64,000 nt of DNA, from NCBI GenBank assembly GCA_947493995.1, contig CANLTJ010000002.1:248001-312000 (forward strand), in the 5' to 3' direction. Both the position numbers and the translations under genes were made by a program. Positions 33,325 through 41,791 of the stretch are shown in pieces; position 1 is the stretch's first letter, and every line of letters starts with the position of its first letter. The stretch is from an uncultured Arachnia sp. (GTDB taxonomy: Bacteria; Actinomycetota; Actinomycetes; Propionibacteriales; Propionibacteriaceae). Below the pieces are notes generated by a model. The model saw only the letters and a program-made list of their open reading frames with translations. It was not told where the DNA came from and made no database searches.

Positions 33325-33760
33325 CAACGTATTGTCCCGCGGATCCATCCGCCTCGGACTGACCGCCACCGACAAGGACGACGCTATCCGCCAGTGCGGC
33401 ACGGCCCTGCTGGAGGTGGGCGCTATCCAGGCACCCTACGCCGAGGCCATGTTCGCCCGGGAGAAGGAGGTCTCCACCTACCTGGGTGAAGGCTTCGCCA
33501 TCCCCCACGGCACCAACGAGTCCCGGCAGTGGATCAACCGGGCTGCGCTCGGCTTCCTGCAATTCCCTGACGGCGTGGACTGGAACGGCGAGACCGTCTA
33601 TGTCGCGATCCCGATCGCCAGCAACTCCGACGAACACGTCGGCATCCTCGGTGCACTGGCCGAGGTACTCATGGATCCCGACGCAGCCGAGAAGCTGCGC
33701 ACCACCACCAGCGTGGACGAAGTCATCGCCCTGCTGTCCGCCATTGGAGAAGAGGAATAA
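33317..33760 (+). CDS. mtlF: PTS mannitol-type EIIA component
   Basis: 147 residues from a TTG start that overlaps the end of mtlA by 8 bases; GGAGAG lies 4 nt before it. The active histidine is H64 in GFAIPHGTNESR, the pattern of mannitol EIIA. It takes phosphate from HPr and passes it to C413 of the EIIB domain. The TAATG overlap with the next gene shows tight coupling. Confidence 0.92.
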   Translation: MNDNVLSRGSIRLGLTATDKDDAIRQCGTALLEVGAIQAPYAEAMFAREKEVSTYLGEGFAIPHGTNESRQWINRAALGFLQFPDGVDWNGETVYVAIPIASNSDEHVGILGALAEVLMDPDAAEKLRTTTSVDEVIALLSAIGEEE

Positions 33761-34809
33761 TGCTTGCCCTGCGCTTCTACGCCCCCGGAGACCTCCGCCT
33801 TGAGGACGTCCCCGAACCCACCTGCGGTCCCGACGAGGTCAAGATCCGCGTCCGGAACTGCTCAACCTGCGGTACCGACGTCAAGATCCGCAACAACGGT
33901 CATCAGAACCTCACCCCGCCCCGCATCATCGGCCACGAGATCGCCGGGGAGGTCGTCGAGGTGGGCGCTGATGTCACCGGAGGATGGGTTCCCGGGGACC
34001 GGGTCCAGGTCATCGCCGCCGTCCCGTGCGGCGACTGCCACGAGTGCAGGAAGGGCTGGATGGAGGTGTGCCAGAATCAGACCTCCGTCGGCTACCAGTA
34101 CGACGGCGGATTCGCCGAGTACATGATCGTGCCGCGCGAGGTTCTGAAGGTGGATGGCCTGAACCGGATCCCCGACGGCGTCGGCTTCGACGAGGCCTCC
34201 GCCGCCGAACCCTTCGCCTGCGCCATCAACGCCCAGGAACAGCTTGACATCGAGGAGGGCGACGACGTCGTGATCTTTGGTGCCGGCCCCATCGGCTGCA
34301 TGCACGTCCGCATCGCGCGTGGCGTTCACAAGGCGGGACGCATCATCCTCGTCGACGTCAACGACGCCCGTCTCCAGATGTCGGCTGACGCCGTTCATCC
34401 GGAGGTCGTCATCAACGCATCCAAGGAGGATGTGGTCGAGAAGATCATGGAACTCACCAATGGGCGGGGGGCCGATGTGATCATCACCGCGACACCCGCC
34501 AACGTCACCCAGGAGCAGGCCGTCGCCATGGCGGCCCGCAACGGCCGGATCAGCTTCTTCGGTGGACTGCCGAAGACGAACCCAACGATCACGCTGGACT
34601 CCAACGTGGTGCACTACCGTCAGCTGCACATCCACGGAGCCAACGGGTCGGCGCCCGAGCACAACAAGCGGGCGCTCGCCTACATCGCTTCCGGCGAAGT
34701 GCCCGTCAAGGACCTCATCACGCGGCGCATTCCGTTGACTGATGTGATGGATGCGTTCGGCATCGTGGAGCGTGGCGAAGCCATCAAGGTCACCATCGAG
34801 ACCGACTGA
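33760..34809 (+). CDS. Zinc-dependent MDR alcohol/polyol dehydrogenase
   Basis: 349 residues. Catalytic-zinc residues lie in CSTCGTDVKI (C38 region), GHEIAGEV (His/Glu) and AAEPFACA. The structural-zinc lobe has C-x2-C-x2-C-x7-C (CGDCHECRKGWMEVC). The Rossmann motif is VVIFGAGPIGCMHV. It belongs to the sorbitol/galactitol-1-phosphate dehydrogenase branch, not the MtlD family. In this operon it is expected to oxidise the hexitol phosphate made by the PTS, using NAD(P)+. The product is discussed in the findings. Confidence 0.88.
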   Translation: MLALRFYAPGDLRLEDVPEPTCGPDEVKIRVRNCSTCGTDVKIRNNGHQNLTPPRIIGHEIAGEVVEVGADVTGGWVPGDRVQVIAAVPCGDCHECRKGWMEVCQNQTSVGYQYDGGFAEYMIVPREVLKVDGLNRIPDGVGFDEASAAEPFACAINAQEQLDIEEGDDVVIFGAGPIGCMHVRIARGVHKAGRIILVDVNDARLQMSADAVHPEVVINASKEDVVEKIMELTNGRGADVIITATPANVTQEQAVAMAARNGRISFFGGLPKTNPTITLDSNVVHYRQLHIHGANGSAPEHNKRALAYIASGEVPVKDLITRRIPLTDVMDAFGIVERGEAIKVTIETD

Positions 34810-34823
34810 GGCAGGATCTACCC

Positions 34824-35618
34824 ATGAGCAGCAACCCGTCGCACGCCACCCGTACGCTGTACGCACCGCAACGTCACGACGCCATCGTCAACGCCGCCCA
34901 ACGGGAGGGCCGTGTCGAGGTGAACTCTTTGGCCGACCAGCTTGCAGTCACGCCCGAGACCATCCGCCGCGACCTCGCCGCATTGGAGCGTCTGGGCAGG
35001 ATCCGCCGGGTGCACGGCGGCGCGCTCCCCGTCGCCGAACTCGAACAGGAACCCACCGTCGTCGACAGGCTGGGTCAGCACGTGGAGGCCAAGGAGCGGA
35101 TCGCGACGCGAGCGCTCCGGGAGCTCCCGGCACAGGGCACCGTGCTGCTGGACTCCGGGACGACAACACTGGCCATCGCCAAAGCCCTCCCCACATCGTC
35201 GGAACTGACGGTGGTGACGAACTCCGTGGCGATCGCCGCGGTGCTGGTGGACCATCCCCAGCTCACCGTCCACATGCTCGGCGGCGCCATCCGTCAACGA
35301 ACCGGAGCCTGTGTCGGGCAGTGGGCGAGCGACGCCCTGGAATGGATGGTCATCGATGTGGCCTTCATCGGCGTCAACGGCTTCAGCCTTCGACGGGGCA
35401 TGACCACCCCGGACGAGGGGGAGGCCACCGTGAAGCGGGCCATGGTGCACAGTGCCCGCCGACCCATCGTCGTGGCGGACTCGTCGAAGGCGGGGCAGGA
35501 ACGCCTTCACCGCTTCGCAGAGGTTGAGGAGATTGCCATGTTGATCACCGACGATGGACTGGATGATGAAACCACCCGTGCGCTCGACGCTGCTGGGATG
35601 GAGGTGATTCGGACATGA
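34824..35618 (+). CDS. DeoR-family transcriptional regulator
   Basis: 264 residues. N-terminal winged helix-turn-helix (RHDAIVNAAQREGRVEVNSL, VTPETIRRDLAALE, GRIRRVHGGA) and the DeoR C-terminal sugar-phosphate sensor domain (LLDSGTTTLAIAKAL, VVTNSVAIAA, FIGVNGFS). Such regulators repress PTS and sugar operons until a sugar phosphate binds. It is probably the repressor acting on the AGTCCGT repeats around the operon promoter. Its end overlaps the next start (ATGA). Confidence 0.9.
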   Translation: MSSNPSHATRTLYAPQRHDAIVNAAQREGRVEVNSLADQLAVTPETIRRDLAALERLGRIRRVHGGALPVAELEQEPTVVDRLGQHVEAKERIATRALRELPAQGTVLLDSGTTTLAIAKALPTSSELTVVTNSVAIAAVLVDHPQLTVHMLGGAIRQRTGACVGQWASDALEWMVIDVAFIGVNGFSLRRGMTTPDEGEATVKRAMVHSARRPIVVADSSKAGQERLHRFAEVEEIAMLITDDGLDDETTRALDAAGMEVIRT

Positions 35619-36550
35619 TTGTCACTGTCACCCCCAATCCCAGCATTGATCGCACGGTCACGGTTGAGCAACTGCACATTGGGGAGATCAATCGAGCGCT
35701 GCTCAGCCGTGTGGATCCCGGAGGCAAGGGAGTCAACGTCTCGCGGGCGTTGCGAGCCAACGGAACAGACACCTTGGCCATACTTCCCCTCGGTGGACCC
35801 GACGGTCGATTGCTCGCCACACTTCTCGACGAGGCCGACGTGCCCCACTCAGGAATCGAACTGGCCGGCGCGACGCGTACCAACGTCGCCATCGTCGATC
35901 CTGCGGGAGTCACCACGAAGGTCAACGAACCAGGACCGAGGCTTGGGGTCGACGAACTGGATTCTCTCCGGTCAGCGATCCTGTCCTCCACCATGGAGAC
36001 GGACTGGTTGGCGCTCTGCGGCAGCCTTCCGCCCGGCGCGCCGGATACGTGGTTCGCGGAGGTCATCCGGTCCCACCCGGGCAGGGTGGCTGTCGACGCA
36101 TCCGGCATGGGCTTCCGTGAAGCCGTCGCCGCTGGGCCCGATCTCATCAAGCCCAACCGCGAGGAGCTGGAGGAACTCGTGGGCCGGGAGCTGCCCAGCC
36201 TCGGCGATGTCCTGGACGCCGCGTCCACCGTCGTTGCGGATGGCGTGGCAATGGTCGTCGTCAGCCTGGGCTCCGACGGCGCCCTCACCGTGACCTCCGC
36301 AGGACACTGGTTCGCGTCCGCTACCGTCTCCGCCCCACTCTCAACGGTCGGGGCAGGTGACTGTCTACTCGCCGGTCTGCTGCAAGCTCTCGAAAAAGGC
36401 GTATCCGCGCCATCGGCACTCACCGAGGCCGTAGCGTGGGGCTCAGCAGCTGTGTCGCTGCCAGGCAGTCAGGTGCCCGGTCCGCGGGACATCAGCCGGA
36501 TTGCCGTCACCACCAAGTGCCCACCCCTGACCACCCAACTCGCCGCATGA
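35615..36550 (+). CDS. PfkB-family kinase, 1-phosphofructokinase/tagatose-6-phosphate kinase type
   Basis: 311 residues. MIVTVTPNPSIDRTV, then DPGGKGVNVSRAL, KPNREELEELVG and the catalytic STVGAGDCLLAGLL place it in the FruK/LacC group of PfkB kinases. It would phosphorylate the ketohexose phosphate made in the operon to a 1,6-bisphosphate for aldolase. FruK-type is favoured because the N-terminal TPNPSIDRT and PGGKGVNV motifs are those of 1-phosphofructokinase. ATGA overlap with the regulator gene. Confidence 0.88.
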   Translation: MIVTVTPNPSIDRTVTVEQLHIGEINRALLSRVDPGGKGVNVSRALRANGTDTLAILPLGGPDGRLLATLLDEADVPHSGIELAGATRTNVAIVDPAGVTTKVNEPGPRLGVDELDSLRSAILSSTMETDWLALCGSLPPGAPDTWFAEVIRSHPGRVAVDASGMGFREAVAAGPDLIKPNREELEELVGRELPSLGDVLDAASTVVADGVAMVVVSLGSDGALTVTSAGHWFASATVSAPLSTVGAGDCLLAGLLQALEKGVSAPSALTEAVAWGSAAVSLPGSQVPGPRDISRIAVTTKCPPLTTQLAA

Positions 36551-36601
36551 GCGGATACACCAAGCCACATACCCGTCACCGAAGACAGAAAGGCACATCC
36601 C

Positions 36602-36883
36602 ATGTCATCACGCACTGCAGTCATCGCTTCAAGCGTCGGGCTCCACGCCCGCCCCGCCACCCTGTTCACCAAGAAAGTTGCCGCCGCCGGCATCCCCGTC
36701 ACCGTGGGCAAGGAGGGCGGCAAGACCGTGAACGCGGCCTCCATGCTGGCCGTCATGGCACTCGGCGCCAAACACGGCGAGGAAGTCATCCTCACCGCTG
36801 ACGGCGACAACGCCGATGCGGTCCTGGACGATCTGGTCGCCTTCCTCGAGACCGACCACGACGCCACGGAGTCAGGATCATGA
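36602..36883 (+). CDS. ptsH: PTS phosphocarrier protein HPr
   Basis: 93 residues. The phosphorylated histidine is H15 in SVGLHARPATLF. Ser47 in NAASMLAVMALG corresponds to the regulatory serine region. It shuttles phosphate from EI to the EIIA of this operon and others. AAAGG precedes the ATG; the stop overlaps the ptsI start. Confidence 0.95.
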   Translation: MSSRTAVIASSVGLHARPATLFTKKVAAAGIPVTVGKEGGKTVNAASMLAVMALGAKHGEEVILTADGDNADAVLDDLVAFLETDHDATESGS

Positions 36884-38544
36884 CGATGATCAAGGGGTTG
36901 GGAGTCAGTGGCGGCAGCGCCGTCGGCGTCGTTGCCCTGGTCGCGCAACCCGAACCCCTGCCCGATGAACCGCCCTCCACCGACCCCACCGGTGACCTGG
37001 CCCGGGTCGAGGAAGCGCTGGAAGCCGTCGCCGCCCGGTTGGACCAGACGGCTGAATCACTCTCCGGCGACGCGGCCGAGATGATCGCCGCAGCCGCCGC
37101 CATCGCCCGTGATCCCGGGTTGTTGGAAGCCGTGGAGGGGTTCCTGCCAACGCTGGGCCCCGCTCACGCCCTGCACGCTGCCGTCGAAGGCTACGCCGAA
37201 CAGTTCGAGGAGTTGGGCGGCTACTTTGCCGAACGCATCACCGATCTGCTCGACGTCGGTGCTCGTGCCGAAGCCCTGCTGCTGGGACGCCCCATGCCGG
37301 GCGTGCCCGAACTGAGCGAGCCCAGCGTGGTCATCGCGCACGACCTGGCCCCGGCGGACACCGCGGTCATGGACCCCGCCCTTGTGGTGGGGATCGTCAC
37401 CGAAGCCGGTGGCCGGACCAGCCACACCGCCATTCTCGCGTCCCAGCGCGGAATCCCAGCCATCGTCCAGGCCAAGGGCGCCCTCGGACTCGACGACGGC
37501 CTGCGTGTGGGCATCGACGGTGACAGTGGTGAGCTGGTGGTGGATCCCGATGATGCCTATCTCGCCGAGAAGGAGAACAAGCGGCGGGCACGCGACCGCA
37601 TCTCCGAGCGCAGCGGTCCGGGTCGGACCTCGGACGGCCATCCGGTGATGCTGCTCGCCAACATCGGCAATGTGGCGGACGCGGAACTCGCGGGTGCAGC
37701 CGACGTCGAGGGTGTGGGGCTGTTCCGCACGGAGTTCCTGCACCTGTCGGCCGACACCGCCCCCTCCGTCGAGAAGCAGTCCGAGGAGTACGGGCGCGTG
37801 CTGACCCCCTTCGGGTCGCGCCCCGTGACGGTCCGGACCCTGGATGCCGGAGCCGACAAGCCGCTGGCCTTCGCGGATCTGGGGCCTGAACCAAACCCGG
37901 CGCTCGGGCGCCGTGGACTGCGACTGATGAGGGAACGTGAGGACCTGCTCGATGACCAACTCGCCGCCCTCGCCATCGCAGCCGCCGACACGGGAGCCCT
38001 GGTCAAGGTGATGGCCCCGATGGTCGCCACCGTCGAGGAGGCCACCTGGTTCACCGAGCGGGTCCATGCCGCGGGCCTGCCGGTCGCGGGCGTGATGATC
38101 GAGGTGCCGGCCGCTGCCCTGCGGGCACGCCATGTACTGGAGGTGACCGACTTCGCCAGCCTCGGCACTAACGACCTCGCCCAATACACCATGGCCGCCG
38201 ACCGGATGGTGGGAGAACTCTCAGACCTTCTCGATCCGTGGCAGCCTGCCGTGCTGGACGTCGTCGCTGCCGCGTGCGAGGGGGGTCGTGCGACCGGCAA
38301 GCCGGTCGGAGTGTGTGGGGAGTCCGCTGGCGACCCACTGATGGCGCTGGTGCTCACCGGCCTCGGTGTCACCAGCCTGTCGATGTCCGTGCAGCGGGTG
38401 CCCATGGTCAGGTGGGCGCTGTCGCAGCACACCGCGCAGGAGTGCGTGCACCTCGCCGAGGCGGCGAGGGCGGCGGAATCGGCGGAAGCGGCTCTGGCCG
38501 CCGTCCATGCCGCGGCGTCGACGGAACTCACGGACCTGCTCTGA
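36880..38544 (+). CDS. ptsI: PTS enzyme I (phosphoenolpyruvate-protein phosphotransferase)
   Basis: 554 residues. The active histidine is H182 in GGRTSHTAILASQ. The PEP-binding C-terminal barrel includes EGVGLFRTEFLHL, RTLDAGADKPL, MIEVPAAAL, SLGTNDLAQYTMAADR, and the acid/base Cys in GVCGESAGDP. It starts the PTS cascade by transferring phosphate from PEP to HPr. ATGA overlap with ptsH; a second ATG 6 bases on is equally good. Confidence 0.95.
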   Translation: MTMIKGLGVSGGSAVGVVALVAQPEPLPDEPPSTDPTGDLARVEEALEAVAARLDQTAESLSGDAAEMIAAAAAIARDPGLLEAVEGFLPTLGPAHALHAAVEGYAEQFEELGGYFAERITDLLDVGARAEALLLGRPMPGVPELSEPSVVIAHDLAPADTAVMDPALVVGIVTEAGGRTSHTAILASQRGIPAIVQAKGALGLDDGLRVGIDGDSGELVVDPDDAYLAEKENKRRARDRISERSGPGRTSDGHPVMLLANIGNVADAELAGAADVEGVGLFRTEFLHLSADTAPSVEKQSEEYGRVLTPFGSRPVTVRTLDAGADKPLAFADLGPEPNPALGRRGLRLMREREDLLDDQLAALAIAAADTGALVKVMAPMVATVEEATWFTERVHAAGLPVAGVMIEVPAAALRARHVLEVTDFASLGTNDLAQYTMAADRMVGELSDLLDPWQPAVLDVVAAACEGGRATGKPVGVCGESAGDPLMALVLTGLGVTSLSMSVQRVPMVRWALSQHTAQECVHLAEAARAAESAEAALAAVHAAASTELTDLL

Positions 38545-38576
38545 GGACAGGGACGTGGCGAGGGTGGGCGCTGCGC

Positions 38577-38628
38577 CGAGCAGCCCCACCGTCGTTCTCC
38601 TGCGAGCAGCCCCACCGTCGTTCTCCTG
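38577..38628 (+). repeat. Two tandem 26-bp units after ptsI
   Basis: CGAGCAGCCCCACCGTCGTT followed by CTCCTG is present twice in exact head-to-tail copies (38577-38602, 38603-38628). A partial third relative (CGACGAAGTTCCCGACCCG) and CAGCCCCGCGACAAAGTCACC follow. The composition resembles the dispersed repeat at 38703-38748. Confidence 0.8.
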
Positions 38629-38702
38629 CGACGAAGTTCCCGACCCGAACCACCCCTTTCCCAGCCCCGCGACAAAGTCACCGGCCCTCAACCCCCATCG
38701 GT

Positions 38703-38748
38703 CCCTGAGTAGCCCCGCGACGGAGTCGCCGGGCATATCGAAGGGGCC
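38703..38748 (+). repeat. Dispersed intergenic repeat, copy C
   Basis: CCCTGAGTAGCCCCGCGACG, GAGTCGCCGGGCATATCG, AAGGGGCC. This is the same element as copy A at 3416-3459, with a few changes, here in the opposite orientation. Together with the 26-bp units it fills the 285 bases between ptsI and the uracil-DNA glycosylase gene. Confidence 0.75.
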
Positions 38749-38829
38749 CCACACCCCGCACAGCTAGTGAAGGACACTGCAATCATTGGGAACAGCTCAT
38801 ATGCCAAGTCGGGTGGCAGACTCGGCGGC

Positions 38830-39663
38830 ATGTCCGCAGCCGGGGTTGACCCTCATCCACTGACCGGTGAGCTGTTCGTCTCGCCGGTGCCTCCGGGGAC
38901 TGGCTGGCCGGACGATCCGGCGGACGCCGCGACCCCGGTGGCGCAGTCCGCCGCCGACGTGCACGCGCTGGCCACGTCGGCGCACAGTCTCGACGAACTG
39001 AACGCCCGGATCTCGGTGTGTCGGGCCTGTCCCCGCCTTGTGGAGTGGCGTGAGTCGGTGGCCACCACCGGTCGACGCGCCTCGTACGCGCACGAGCCGT
39101 ACTGGGGCCGTCCCGCGGCGTCCTTCGGGGACCCGGACGCCGAGGTGTTGATCGTGGGGCTGGCTCCCGCAGCCAACGGCGCCAACCGAACGGGCCGCAT
39201 GTTCACCGGCGACCGCTCCGGTGACTGGCTCTACGCAGGGCTCTTCCGCGCCGGTTTCGCGTCGCAGGCCACCTCCGTCGCGGCCGGTGACGGCCTGGAG
39301 CTGAAGAACTGCCGCATCGCCGCAGCCGTCCGGTGCGCCCCGCCGGCAAACAAGCCCACCACCGCAGAGAAGGCGACCTGTGCACCGTGGCTGGACCGCG
39401 ACCTCGAATTCGCCGAGCCCCGCCTGCGCTCGATCCTGGCACTGGGACTGATCGGCTGGGACGCCGCCATCGGGGCGGCACGACGTCGTGGCTGGCACAT
39501 CCCTTCCCCCAAGCCGCGGTTCACCCACGGCGCCGAGGCGATGCTCACGACGGCCTCCGGTCGCCCAATCCGCCTGGTGGGGAGCTACCACGTCAGCCAG
39601 CAGAACACGTTCACCGGCAAGCTGACCGAAGCAATGTTTGACGAGGTCCTGGCGAGGCTCTGA
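38830..39663 (+). CDS. udgB: Uracil-DNA glycosylase, family 5 (UdgB)
   Basis: 277 residues. The Fe-S cluster cysteines appear in VCRACPRLVEWRE, then VRCAPPANKPT and ATCAPWL. The active-site motif GLAPAANGANRTGRMFTGDR and the C-terminal GSYHVSQQNTFTGKL are typical of family 5 (UDGb) enzymes. These excise uracil and some other deaminated bases from DNA. An upstream GTG at 38767 would add 21 poorly conserved residues, so the ATG at 38830 is preferred. Confidence 0.88.
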   Translation: MSAAGVDPHPLTGELFVSPVPPGTGWPDDPADAATPVAQSAADVHALATSAHSLDELNARISVCRACPRLVEWRESVATTGRRASYAHEPYWGRPAASFGDPDAEVLIVGLAPAANGANRTGRMFTGDRSGDWLYAGLFRAGFASQATSVAAGDGLELKNCRIAAAVRCAPPANKPTTAEKATCAPWLDRDLEFAEPRLRSILALGLIGWDAAIGAARRRGWHIPSPKPRFTHGAEAMLTTASGRPIRLVGSYHVSQQNTFTGKLTEAMFDEVLARL

Positions 39664-39738
39664 ACCACACGCGAACGTGGCGGCCCGTTGCTGATGACTT
39701 TCAGTTCGCGGTGGCGCCAGAGAGCTGGATTCTCCCGT

Positions 39739-40056
39739 TCACCTGAGCGCTGCGAGTTCCTCGTCGACGGCTTCCCGAGTGGTGGGCCGGACCAGACGAG
39801 CCACTTCGACACCGTCGGCAAGAAAAATGAGGGTGGGCCACAGTTTGACGGCGAACGATCTGCCCAGAGGTCTCCCCTTGCCGTCCTCGACCTTGATGTG
39901 GCGGACGTCGGGAGCGTCGGCCATGGCGGCTTCGACGTGCGGCTCGGAGCGCGCGCAGTAGCCGCACCAGTTGGTGCCGAACTGCAGGACGGTGGCCCCC
40001 GTCAATGCATCGATCTCTTCGCGCGCCGGCTGGTTCGAGATGTAGCCCAGTTCCAT
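39739..40056 (-). CDS. Thioredoxin-family protein
   Basis: 105 residues with a thioredoxin fold. GTNWCGYCARSEP carries the C-x-x-C redox pair (Cys near 31 and 34), and KLWPTLIFLADG has the cis-proline. No signal peptide, so it is cytoplasmic. WCGYC is less common than WCGPC, so the redox potential may differ. It converges on udgB and is divergent from the restriction operon. Confidence 0.9.
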   Translation of the reverse strand: MELGYISNQPAREEIDALTGATVLQFGTNWCGYCARSEPHVEAAMADAPDVRHIKVEDGKGRPLGRSFAVKLWPTLIFLADGVEVARLVRPTTREAVDEELAALR

Positions 40057-40220
40057 GGCCCCAGAGTAGACAGCCGGAGGCCCACAGACCCATCCGAAGC
40101 TGCGGACACGCCGTGCGGCCCATCCCCATTCAACACGTCGCGCCCCTTCGGCGCTGTCAGCGGCACCCGATACGGTGAATACGCACCGACTGAGCCGAGT
40201 GCACTGACGAAGGATGAGTG

Positions 40221-41789
40221 ATGGCCCCCTCCACGAAGGAAAACCAGCGGGCAGAGCTACACAAGACGATCTGGCGCATCGCCAACGACCTGAGGGGCAG
40301 CGTCGACGGCTGGGACTTCAAGAGCTACGTGCTCGGCATGCTGTTCTACCGCTTCATCTCAGAGAACCTCACGGCCTACATCAACGGGTTCGAGCGTCAG
40401 GCCGGCATGCCCGACTTCGACTATGCGCAGCTTAGTGACGAGGAAGCCGAATTCGGGCGCGAGGTCACCGTCGCGGAGAAAGGCTTCTACATCCTGCCGT
40501 CGGAGTTGTTCGACAACGTGCGACGGGGCGCCGCTCACGACCCCAACCTCAACGAGACACTGCAAGCCATCTTCCGCGACATCGAGGGCTCTGCACTCGG
40601 CGCTGCCAGCGAGGACGACTTGAAGGGACTCTTCGACGAACTCGACGTGAACAGTTCCAAGCTCGGTCCCACCGTCGCCAAGCGCAACGAGAAACTGGTC
40701 AAACTCCTCAACGCCATCGGTGACCTGCCGCTCGGCAACTTCGAGGACAACACCATCGACCTGTTCGGCGACGCCTACGAGTACCTGATGACGATGTATG
40801 CCTCCAGCGCTGGCAAGTCGGGCGGCGAGTTCTACACTCCGCAGGAGGTCTCCGAACTCCTCGCCCGGATCACCGTGGTGGGGAGGACGTCGGTCAACAA
40901 GGTGTACGACCCTGCTGCCGGCTCCGGCTCCCTGCTGCTGAAGTTCGCCAAGGTGCTGGGCAAGGACAACGTCCGTCAGGGCTTCTTCGGTCAGGAGATC
41001 AACCTGACCACCTACAACCTCGCGCGCATCAACATGTTCCTGCACGACATCAACTACGAGAAGTTCGACATCGCCCACGGCGACACCCTGACCGATCCAG
41101 CCCACTGGGACGACGAGCCGTTCGAAGCCATCGTGTCCAATCCGCCCTACTCCATCAAGTGGGACGGCGACGCCAACCCGCTGCTGATCAACGACCCCCG
41201 CTACTCCCCCGCCGGTGTCCTGGCCCCCAAGTCGAAGGCCGACCTGGCCTTCACCATGCACATCCTCCACTGGCTCGCCGTCGACGGCACCGCCGCCATC
41301 GTCGAGTTCCCTGGTGTGCTGTACCGCGGTGGCGCGGAGCGCAAGATTCGCAAGTATCTGATCGACAACAACTACATCGACGCCGTCATCCAGCTCCCCC
41401 CGGACCTGTTCTTCGGCACCACGATCGCCACCTGCGTCATCGTGCTGAAGAAGTCGAAGACCGACAATGACGTGCTGTTCATCGACGCCTCAGCCGAGTT
41501 CACCAGGTTCGGGAACAAGAACAGGCTCACACAGCCCCACCAGCGCCGCATCCTCGACGCCTTCACCGCCCGGGACGACGAGGTGCACTACGCCAAGCGT
41601 GTGAGCGCCGAGGACATCGCGGCTAACGACTACAACATCGCCGTGTCTTCATATGTGGAGCGGGAGGACACCCGCGAGGTCATCGACATCACCGCCCTCA
41701 ACGCGGAAATAGCCCGCATCGTCGCCCGCCAGCAAGAGTTGCGCTTGGCGATCGACGAGATCGTTGCCGACGTGGAAGGAGTGAGGTAA
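40221..41789 (+). CDS. hsdM: Type I restriction-modification N6-adenine methyltransferase
   Basis: 522 residues. The N-terminal HsdM domain (WDFKSYVLGMLFYRFISENL) is followed by the methyltransferase core: SAM motif I DPAAGSGSLLLKF near residue 230 and motif IV NPPY at about 307 (SNPPYSIKWDGD), the gamma-class order. The enzyme methylates adenine in the asymmetric site chosen by HsdS and is a subunit of both the methylase and the restriction complex. GAAGGA lies before the ATG; a GTG one codon earlier also exists. First gene of a six-gene operon. Confidence 0.96.
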   Translation: MAPSTKENQRAELHKTIWRIANDLRGSVDGWDFKSYVLGMLFYRFISENLTAYINGFERQAGMPDFDYAQLSDEEAEFGREVTVAEKGFYILPSELFDNVRRGAAHDPNLNETLQAIFRDIEGSALGAASEDDLKGLFDELDVNSSKLGPTVAKRNEKLVKLLNAIGDLPLGNFEDNTIDLFGDAYEYLMTMYASSAGKSGGEFYTPQEVSELLARITVVGRTSVNKVYDPAAGSGSLLLKFAKVLGKDNVRQGFFGQEINLTTYNLARINMFLHDINYEKFDIAHGDTLTDPAHWDDEPFEAIVSNPPYSIKWDGDANPLLINDPRYSPAGVLAPKSKADLAFTMHILHWLAVDGTAAIVEFPGVLYRGGAERKIRKYLIDNNYIDAVIQLPPDLFFGTTIATCVIVLKKSKTDNDVLFIDASAEFTRFGNKNRLTQPHQRRILDAFTARDDEVHYAKRVSAEDIAANDYNIAVSSYVEREDTREVIDITALNAEIARIVARQQELRLAIDEIVADVEGVR

Positions 41790-41791
41790 GG

